A stretch of 10,668 bases of DNA from contig CAXFIU010000046.1 in the NCBI GenBank assembly GCA_964003245.1, positions 1 to 10,668 on the forward strand. The letters run 5' to 3'. Below, in pieces: positions 6,113 to 10,668 of this stretch (its first letter is position 1; the number at the start of each line of letters is the position of its first letter). The notes under the pieces were generated by a model that worked only from the letters and a program-made list of their open reading frames with translations, did not search any database and was not told the DNA's origin. The DNA is from MGIIb-O2 sp964003245. GTDB taxonomy: Archaea; Thermoplasmatota; Poseidoniia; Poseidoniales; Thalassarchaeaceae. Both the position numbers and the translations under genes were made by a program.

Positions 6113-6928
6113 ATGGGCGGAGTGGAGAGTCAGACATTGGAACATGTTTGTGACAAGACAAAAAGCACAAGGCACGCCATTTTGATAGATCCTGCAGACC
6201 AAACTCCGGAAACTGCTGCCAAAAGAGCAATGGCAGCGGTCGCAGCAGGGAGCAAAATGATCCTAGTCGGGGGCTCAAGTGACACAGATATGGACAATGT
6301 AAACAATACCGTAGTTGCAATCCAAGAAGCATTAGAGTTGGTAACTTGGGCCTCGTCTCAAGACTCAGATTTTTCAGAAGAAAGAAATTGGAAAGTCCCA
6401 GTGGTATTATTTCCACAGGGGGCAGCTGCACTTTCGCCTGCTGCAGACGCAATCACTTTCATGATGCTAATGAATAGCAAATCGCCTAGATTCTTAATCG
6501 AAGAACAAGTTGCAGGCTCATTATTCATTAAAAAAGCTGGAATTTCACCATTGCCAATGGGGTATATTATTTGTGAACCCGGAGGTAAAGCAGGAGAAGT
6601 AGGCCAAGCAGATCTAATCCGGCCATCCGAAACAGAAAGAATTTCTGCATACGCAACAACAGCAGAATATTACGGATTCAGAATAATCTATCTTGAAGCA
6701 GGAAGTGGCGCCCAAACACCCGTATCTCCCGATCTAATTAAAGCCGCCAGAGATTCATGTAATCTGACAATTATCGTTGGAGGAGGAATTAGAGACGGAG
6801 AAACCGCAAAAGCTGCATCCGACGCAGGAGCAGATTGGATAATTACCGGTAATTTGACAGAATCTTTTGACAATGCCAATACTTTGCAGAACGTGTTAAC
6901 AGATTTCATTTCAAAAATGAATGATTAA
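6113..6928 (+). CDS. Geranylgeranylglyceryl phosphate synthase
   Basis: This enzyme joins geranylgeranyl diphosphate to sn-glycerol-1-phosphate, the first committed step of archaeal ether lipid synthesis, probably at the inner membrane face. It is a TIM barrel of the PcrB/GGGPS family. Numbered from the ATG at 6113 (271 residues), visible motifs are AILIDPADQTPE (22-33, Asp26 probable Mg ligand), ILVGGSSDTD (50-59), VVLFPQGAAALSP (97-109), IIYLEAGSGAQTPV (191-204), IIVGGGIRDGETA (220-232) and WIITGNLTE (242-250). The last three form the phosphate-binding end of the barrel. FPQ replaces the more common FPG or FPS, and a hydrophilic insert lies around 80-93. The frame is open from a TTG at 6092 and an ATG at 6095, but homologues need no longer N-terminus than the 6113 start. 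The stop codon overlaps that of the convergent coiled-coil gene. This is the clearest archaeal marker in the window. Confidence 0.95.
   Translation: MGGVESQTLEHVCDKTKSTRHAILIDPADQTPETAAKRAMAAVAAGSKMILVGGSSDTDMDNVNNTVVAIQEALELVTWASSQDSDFSEERNWKVPVVLFPQGAAALSPAADAITFMMLMNSKSPRFLIEEQVAGSLFIKKAGISPLPMGYIICEPGGKAGEVGQADLIRPSETERISAYATTAEYYGFRIIYLEAGSGAQTPVSPDLIKAARDSCNLTIIVGGGIRDGETAKAASDAGADWIITGNLTESFDNANTLQNVLTDFISKMND
6925..6928. other. Shared TTAA stop codons of two convergent genes
   Basis: The palindrome TTAA supplies the TAA stop of GGGP synthase on the plus strand (6926-6928) and the TAA stop of the coiled-coil gene on the minus strand (6927-6925). There is no intergenic space, so the 3' untranslated regions of the two messages must be antisense to the opposite gene unless termination occurs within coding DNA. 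Confidence 0.9.
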
Positions 6929-7383
6929 CTATCTTTAATTGTAGCCAGCAAACGGTCTATTTGTGCTTCCATATCTAAAATTAAAATCATTTGCTCTTCT
7001 TCTACTTTGAGCAATCTAGCATTCTCATCTTGCAGCTCCTGCGAACGTCCTTCTGAAATGCCGCCCCCATCTATTCTTCTTATTTTTTCATTTTCTAATT
7101 TATTCTCCAACTGGCTATATCGGATTTTCATTACACGCAACTGTTCTTCAAGATCTGAAACAGACGGGGCATCTCCTTGTTCCAAATCGATTGCCTCTAA
7201 TTCCAATTCCAATGCGCGCGCCCGTTGCCTTGAGATCACCAATTCCTGCTCCATTTTCATTGCTTCGTTCCAGACGGAAATAACTTCCTGAACTAGTTTT
7301 TCATGCGAGATTTTCGCCAGTCGTTCTTCCAATGTTCCTTCATCTTGTTCCGATGAAGCATCGACAGCCGAGGGAGTACTCAT
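6925..7383 (-). CDS. Coiled-coil protein of unknown function
   Basis: This 152-residue, highly charged protein is rich in Glu, Leu, Arg and Gln. After a short low-complexity acidic N-terminus (1-16), three helical heptad stretches are visible: about 17-68 (ending in ARALELELEAIDLEQ), 76-104 (DLEEQLRVMKIRYSQLENK is the core) and 114-150. They are separated by a Ser/Pro-containing break near 70-77 and a glycine-rich hinge IDGGGISEG (104-112). No transmembrane segment, cysteine or enzymatic motif is present. The ATG at 7383 is preferred over the TTG at 7386 that extends the frame by one codon. No clear Shine-Dalgarno site is seen. The stop overlaps the GGGP synthase stop tail to tail, and the start is divergent from ribosomal LX. 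It does not look like prefoldin, although prefoldin alpha is a common LX neighbour in archaea. Function is not recognised. Confidence 0.75.
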   Translation of the reverse strand: MSTPSAVDASSEQDEGTLEERLAKISHEKLVQEVISVWNEAMKMEQELVISRQRARALELELEAIDLEQGDAPSVSDLEEQLRVMKIRYSQLENKLENEKIRRIDGGGISEGRSQELQDENARLLKVEEEQMILILDMEAQIDRLLATIKDS

Positions 7384-7487
7384 CAATAATCGATAAACAT
7401 CGCAACTAACACGTTCTTGAACCTTGAGTAAAACTAGATGAATATATATCGAAATTTGAATATTATCGTCTCCGCCGTTTTCGTGGC

Positions 7488-7495
7488 TTTTATAT
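7488..7495 (+). promoter_or_regulatory. TATA box for leaderless transcription of ribosomal LX
   Basis: TTTATATC, in the context GGCTTTTATATCAAAG, is centred about 27 bases before the ATG at 7519. This is the spacing at which archaeal TBP/TFB promoters would start transcription at or within a few bases of the start codon. No Shine-Dalgarno site lies in between, which fits a leaderless message. Confidence 0.65.
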
Positions 7496-7518
7496 CAAAG
7501 TCGAAGTTCGGCCGCAAT

Positions 7519-7746
7519 ATGCAAGCATACCGGATAGACGGGTCAGTCCGCCAAGGAAAGACAAATCAAAAGTTTTGTATAGATTTAGTCGCGGAAAATG
7601 AAGACCAAGTTAGAGAAAAAGTATACTCAAATTTTGGTAGCCGCCACGGCGCCAAAAGAAGGTATATTACAATCGCTTCGATTAACACTATTGATCCATC
7701 CGAATCTTCTGCACCAGTTGTAGTATCTCATTTTCGTGACAAATAA
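7519..7746 (+). CDS. rpl18a: Large subunit ribosomal protein eL20 (L18Ae / LX)
   Basis: This small protein of the archaeal 50S subunit belongs to the eL20/L18a (LX) family found in archaea and eukaryotes. The 75-residue length is typical. It starts MQAYRIDGSVRQGK, like the usual first strand of the family, and carries VREKVYSNFGSRHGAKRRY (31-49), matching the conserved pattern of a GS-x-H turn followed by a basic patch and a strand (ITIASI). The frame is open from an ATG at 7438, but the extra 27 residues are unlike the family, and a TATA box lies inside that extension at the right distance for the ATG at 7519. A two-helix membrane protein follows after 48 bases. In many archaea LX neighbours are rpl31e, rpl39e, tif6, prefoldin alpha or ftsY; none is present here. 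Confidence 0.9.
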   Translation: MQAYRIDGSVRQGKTNQKFCIDLVAENEDQVREKVYSNFGSRHGAKRRYITIASINTIDPSESSAPVVVSHFRDK

Positions 7747-7784
7747 TCAACTTTAACGCGTAACGGTGAAATCAGATAGGCCCT

Positions 7785-7790
7785 AGGGTG
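7785..7790 (+). promoter_or_regulatory. Ribosome binding site of the two-helix membrane protein
   Basis: AGGGTG lies four bases before the ATG at 7795, within CCCTAGGGTGTGTC. It is a reasonable though slightly close Shine-Dalgarno match and supports this start. Confidence 0.4.
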
Positions 7791-7794
7791 TGTC

Positions 7795-8349
7795 ATGTTG
7801 AAGAAAACTTTCATGCGTCAGTACTGGCGCATTCAGCAAAGCCAAACCCTGATTTCTATGGGTTTTTGGATTACAACATTGACTTTGTTGATGTGGCCTT
7901 ATGTCAGTTGGAGGTTTGAATCAGACACCGAAATGTTAGCGGTACCAATGACATATTGGGGCCTTGGAGCAATTGCCCTATCCGTACTCTTCGTAGTATT
8001 GATTATCGGATGGGTGTATGACGTATTTCTTGGACTTTGGAGAGAACATCTAACGGTTGTCCAGGAAAGAAATCCATTCACAACATACAAAGTAAACGCC
8101 CCTTTTGGTATGTTATTGGCTCAAACTAATACTATTTTACGCAAATTATCCGAAGACGACGAAGATATCAACCGTCATTGTGACTTTGTTGACAGATGGC
8201 TAGAATGGAATTCGGAGCAAGAAATATGGGCGAGAACAATGTCATCTTGGAAAGAAATAGTGGGTGACGAAGATCCATATTTATTCCACCTCTCATCCGA
8301 AGCGAGAGAAAAATTGGAAGAAGCTGCCAAAGAAATGCAAGATTTCTAA
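7795..8349 (+). CDS. Two-helix membrane protein with cytoplasmic helical tail, function unknown
   Basis: This 184-residue protein has a short basic N-terminus (MLKKTFMRQYWR), a first hydrophobic helix at about residues 19-38 and a second at about 54-78 (LGAIALSVLFVVLIIGWVY is its core). A hydrophilic C-terminal domain of about 100 residues follows. The basic N-terminus and the basic stretch after helix two predict both ends inside the cell with a short outside loop (39-53). The tail is rich in Trp and acidic residues (DRWLEWNSEQEIWAR, 133-147) and ends in a charged helix, EAREKLEEAAKEMQDF. No known catalytic motif was recognised. It follows ribosomal LX by 48 bases and precedes cysQ by 18 bases, so it may share a transcript with either. 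It could be a lineage-specific membrane anchor or assembly factor; no function is claimed. Confidence 0.8.
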   Translation: MLKKTFMRQYWRIQQSQTLISMGFWITTLTLLMWPYVSWRFESDTEMLAVPMTYWGLGAIALSVLFVVLIIGWVYDVFLGLWREHLTVVQERNPFTTYKVNAPFGMLLAQTNTILRKLSEDDEDINRHCDFVDRWLEWNSEQEIWARTMSSWKEIVGDEDPYLFHLSSEAREKLEEAAKEMQDF

Positions 8350-8355
8350 GATATT

Positions 8356-8363
8356 GGAGAGAT
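8356..8363 (+). promoter_or_regulatory. Shine-Dalgarno site supporting a TTG start for cysQ
   Basis: GGAGAGAT lies four bases before the TTG at 8368. The next in-frame methionine is residue 94, beyond most of the active site, so this site and the conserved N-terminus fix TTG as the start. Confidence 0.6.
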
Positions 8364-8367
8364 AGCT

Positions 8368-9159
8368 TTGGATATCGAAAAGATAATTCAAATCGCTGAG
8401 TTAGCGGGCGAAGCAATAATTGAGATCTATAACAAGTCTGGAAATATAAGAATTGAACAGAAGGGAGACAACTCTCCCTTAACCGAAGCAGACTTAGCAG
8501 CGCACAACATCATTGTCGACGAATTAAAAAAAATAGATGACACACCTATCGTATCAGAGGAAGGAAACGAAGGCGACCCCCTTTCTTCTGATACTTGTTG
8601 GCTGGTAGACCCATTAGATGGGACAAAAGAATTTATCAAAAGAAATGGAATGTTTACAGTAAATATAGCATTAATGACCCGAAAAAAAAACAGATGGTCT
8701 CCTATTTTTGGTGTAGTCCACGCACCAGTCAGTAAAACAACTTGGTCCGGCGGAGCAATAGCTCCTTCTGAACGCAGAGGGCCAGACGGTACAGGTTTGA
8801 TGATGGTAAACCCCTCATCCCCCCCTCTTCCTGTAAGATTAGTAGCCAGTGGGTCACACAGAGGCGAAAAAGACGAGTTATTTGCTCAAAAGTTGGGGCA
8901 TTATGACCTAGTTAGAATGGGTTCTTCTTTGAAAGCGTGCATAGTCGCAGAAGGCTCGGCCGATTTGTACCCAAGATTCGGACCAACATCTTGTTGGGAT
9001 ATAGCAGCCGCCCATGCAGTAGTTTCAGGGGCAGGAGGAATTGTCGTCGGACCATCAGGAAAAAATCTTGATTATGATTTAGTTGAAAATGTATTGAATC
9101 CATATTTCCTTGTAGCTGCAGATAATCGTTGGACCGAAGATTGGGTCAAATTACAGTAA
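8368..9159 (+). CDS. cysQ: 3'(2'),5'-bisphosphate nucleotidase
   Basis: This enzyme is a Mg-dependent, lithium-sensitive phosphatase of the inositol monophosphatase superfamily that removes the 3'-phosphate from PAP (and PAPS), preventing build-up after PAPS is used. The 263-residue length is usual for CysQ. Motifs are SPLTEADLAAH (36-46), the metal ligand Glu64 in VSEEG, WLVDPLDGTKEFIKRNG (78-94; Asp81 and Asp84 ligands), FTVNIAL (96-102), GSSLKACIVAEGSADLYPRF (185-204) and CWDIAAAHAV (209-218; Asp211 ligand). The DPLDGTKEF and GSADLYPRF signatures separate CysQ from plain inositol monophosphatases. Translation starts at TTG with a good ribosome binding site. A run of nine A bases occurs at 8682-8690, a spot prone to sequencing or polymerase slippage, but the frame is intact. 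The gene precedes cysD by 86 bases, linking PAP removal to sulfate activation. Confidence 0.94.
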   Translation: MDIEKIIQIAELAGEAIIEIYNKSGNIRIEQKGDNSPLTEADLAAHNIIVDELKKIDDTPIVSEEGNEGDPLSSDTCWLVDPLDGTKEFIKRNGMFTVNIALMTRKKNRWSPIFGVVHAPVSKTTWSGGAIAPSERRGPDGTGLMMVNPSSPPLPVRLVASGSHRGEKDELFAQKLGHYDLVRMGSSLKACIVAEGSADLYPRFGPTSCWDIAAAHAVVSGAGGIVVGPSGKNLDYDLVENVLNPYFLVAADNRWTEDWVKLQ

Positions 9160-9245
9160 ATTAAATGATTTTATGCATTTTTTCCGATTAATCAAAACAG
9201 ACCAAAACCCGTCGATGTGAAATAGACCTTGTCTTACGCAAACAC

Positions 9246-10139
9246 ATGTCCCACCTCGACGCTTTGGAGGCAGAAGCCATCCATATTATGAGAGAGGTGG
9301 TCGCTGAAGCGGAAAATCCAGTAATGTTATATTCTGTTGGAAAAGACTCTTCGGTAATGCTTCATTTGGCTAGAAAGGCATTCCATCCCGGTAACATCCC
9401 ATTCCCGATAATGCACATTGATACTATGTGGAAATTTTCAGAAATGATTGATTTTAGAGACAAAACAGCAAAAGATTTGGGTGTAGATTTAATTGTCCAT
9501 ATTAATCCGGATGGAAAAGAAATGGGAATGAATCCGTTTATTCACGGATCTTCAAAACATACTGATGTGATGAAAACAGAAGGGCTAAAACAGGCGTTAG
9601 ACAATCACCAGTTTGATGTTGCATTCGGCGGAGCAAGAAGGGACGAAGAAAAATCAAGAGCAAAAGAAAGAATCTTTTCATTCAGAACATCCAAGCACCG
9701 GTGGGACCCAAAAAATCAGAGGCCGGAACTTTGGAATTTGTATAATTCACGAAAAAATAAAGGAGAATCTATACGAGTTTTCCCATTATCAAATTGGACA
9801 GAATTAGATATATGGCAATATATTCATTTAGAAAAAATACCAATTGTGCCATTATATTTCTCTAAGGAAAGACCAGTGGTCGAAAGAGATGGAATTTTGA
9901 TATTAGTAGATGATGAAAGGATTCCTTTAAATGAAGGAGAAAAACCAATGATGAAAAGTGTTAGATTTCGAACTTTGGGGTGCTATCCGTTAACAGGGGC
10001 AGTAGAATCCGAAGCTAACACATTGCCGGAAATTATCCAAGAAATGCTTCTTACTACAACCTCAGAAAGACAAGGTAGGACCATTGATCACGACTCCCAT
10101 GCATCCATGGAAAAAAAGAAACAAGAGGGGTATTTCTAA
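9246..10139 (+). CDS. cysD: Sulfate adenylyltransferase subunit 2 (ATP sulfurylase small subunit)
   Basis: With CysN, this enzyme makes adenosine 5'-phosphosulfate (APS) and pyrophosphate from sulfate and ATP, the first step of sulfate assimilation or PAPS formation. It belongs to the PP-loop ATP pyrophosphatase (adenine nucleotide alpha hydrolase) fold. The 297-residue length is close to the approximately 302 of E. coli CysD. The PP-loop SVGKDSS is at 30-36; other signatures are HIDTMWKFSEM (57-67), FGGARRDEEKSRAKER (127-142), LWNLYN (162-167), NWTELDIWQYI (183-193) and RFRTLGCYPLTGAVES (240-255). The ATG at 9246 has no evident Shine-Dalgarno site. The stop TAA overlaps the cysN ATG (TAATG), so the two subunits are probably translationally coupled. 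The family call is certain. This heterodimeric form is chiefly bacterial, whereas many archaea have single-chain Sat, so acquisition by transfer is likely. Confidence 0.97.
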   Translation: MSHLDALEAEAIHIMREVVAEAENPVMLYSVGKDSSVMLHLARKAFHPGNIPFPIMHIDTMWKFSEMIDFRDKTAKDLGVDLIVHINPDGKEMGMNPFIHGSSKHTDVMKTEGLKQALDNHQFDVAFGGARRDEEKSRAKERIFSFRTSKHRWDPKNQRPELWNLYNSRKNKGESIRVFPLSNWTELDIWQYIHLEKIPIVPLYFSKERPVVERDGILILVDDERIPLNEGEKPMMKSVRFRTLGCYPLTGAVESEANTLPEIIQEMLLTTTSERQGRTIDHDSHASMEKKKQEGYF

Positions 10140-10668
10140 TGGCTCACATTAGCGAATTAATATCCAAAGACATCGACTCTTATCTGAAGTCGCACGAAGA
10201 AAAAAGCCTACTCCGCTTCATTACTTGCGGATCTGTTGATGACGGCAAATCGACACTAATAGGGCGTATGCTGTATGAGTCGCAGATGCTTTTTGACGAC
10301 CAATTATCCGAATTAAAAAGCGACTCCAAAAAAATAGGAACCCAAGGAAACGAAATCGATTTCGCATTATTAGTAGACGGCCTTGCTGCAGAGAGAGAAC
10401 AAGGAATTACAATTGATGTGGCGTACAGATTCTTTTCTACTGACAAGAGGAAATATATCGTGGCAGATACACCTGGGCATGAAGAATATACTAGAAATAT
10501 GGCAACAGGAGCATCAACCGCTGATGTAGCCATCATTCTAATCGATGCAGAACAAGGAGTCCTCACACAAACAAGAAGACATTCATTCATTGTATCGATG
10601 GTCGGCGTCAAAAAAGTATTATTGGCAGTAAACAAATTAGATTTAGTAAATTATTCTCAAGAAGTTTA
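10139..10668 (+). CDS. cysN: Sulfate adenylyltransferase subunit 1, GTPase (N-terminal part, cut by window edge)
   Basis: CysN is the EF-Tu-like GTPase partner of CysD; GTP hydrolysis drives APS formation. The first 176 codons are visible, starting at the ATG that overlaps the cysD stop by one base. Motifs are FITCGSVDDGKSTLIGRML (27-45, P-loop G1), the switch region LAAEREQGITIDVAYRFF (82-99), DTPGHEEYTRNMATGAS (110-126, G3), LIDAEQGVLTQTRRH (134-148) and NKLD (165-168, G4). The GSVDDGKST P-loop and GITIDVAYRFF strand are typical of CysN and of the N-terminal part of NodQ. The remaining GTPase and beta-barrel domains, and any fused C-terminal APS kinase (CysC, as in NodQ/CysNC), would lie beyond the right edge. 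The visible frame is intact. Confidence 0.96.
   Translation, partial: MAHISELISKDIDSYLKSHEEKSLLRFITCGSVDDGKSTLIGRMLYESQMLFDDQLSELKSDSKKIGTQGNEIDFALLVDGLAAEREQGITIDVAYRFFSTDKRKYIVADTPGHEEYTRNMATGASTADVAIILIDAEQGVLTQTRRHSFIVSMVGVKKVLLAVNKLDLVNYSQEV

Noticed and set aside
8682..8690. Nine-A run in cysQ as a possible programmed frameshift site
   Set aside because: The zero frame continues through the run into all downstream CysQ motifs, so no shift is needed.
10180..10635. Minus-strand open frame of 151 codons at the right end
   Set aside because: It is antisense to cysN, whose GTPase motifs are unmistakable.

Overview
The window looks like part of the chromosome of an uncultured marine euryarchaeon, most likely of the Thermoplasmatota / Poseidoniia type (Marine Group II or III). 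The archaeal assignment rests on three genes: a geranylgeranylglyceryl phosphate synthase (archaeal membrane lipid synthesis), a ribosomal protein of the eL20/L18Ae (LX) family, and an archaeal-type CPSF-like metallo-beta-lactamase RNase. The DNA is AT-rich, most genes lack strong Shine-Dalgarno sites, and at least one start (LX) fits an archaeal leaderless promoter. The lineage is inferred from gene content and style, not from a search.

Layout. (1) Bases 1-3696 hold four minus-strand genes. In transcription order they are a CPSF2-like MBL/beta-CASP ribonuclease (3696-2386), an NCS2/AzgA-type purine permease (start best placed at 2289, end 835), adenine phosphoribosyltransferase apt (766-215), and the first 48 codons of a very proline-rich protein that runs off the left edge (145-1). 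Permease plus Apt form a purine uptake and salvage pair: the base is imported, then trapped as AMP. A GC-rich hairpin lies between them. (2) A 257-base divergent intergenic region (3697-3953) leads into a plus-strand run: a small 2[4Fe-4S] ferredoxin, an M20D amidohydrolase, a short degenerate FAD/Rossmann protein, and GGGP synthase. Part of this run may relate to isoprenoid lipid synthesis. (3) The GGGP synthase gene ends tail-to-tail with a minus-strand coiled-coil protein, and the two stop codons share one TTAA. (4) Diverging from that gene is the ribosomal LX gene with a clear TATA box, followed by a two-helix membrane protein of unknown function. (5) The right end is a sulfate activation block: cysQ, cysD and the first third of cysN, with cysD and cysN overlapping by one base. 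Together these would make APS from sulfate and ATP (CysDN) and clear PAP (CysQ).

No tRNA, rRNA, CRISPR array, insertion sequence or phage gene was seen. No gene-free stretch exceeds 300 bases. The points most worth a second look are the bacterial-style cysQDN block in an archaeon, the shortened flavoprotein beside ferredoxin and GGGP synthase, LX lying away from its usual neighbours, the altered motif B of the MBL nuclease, and the GC hairpin before apt.
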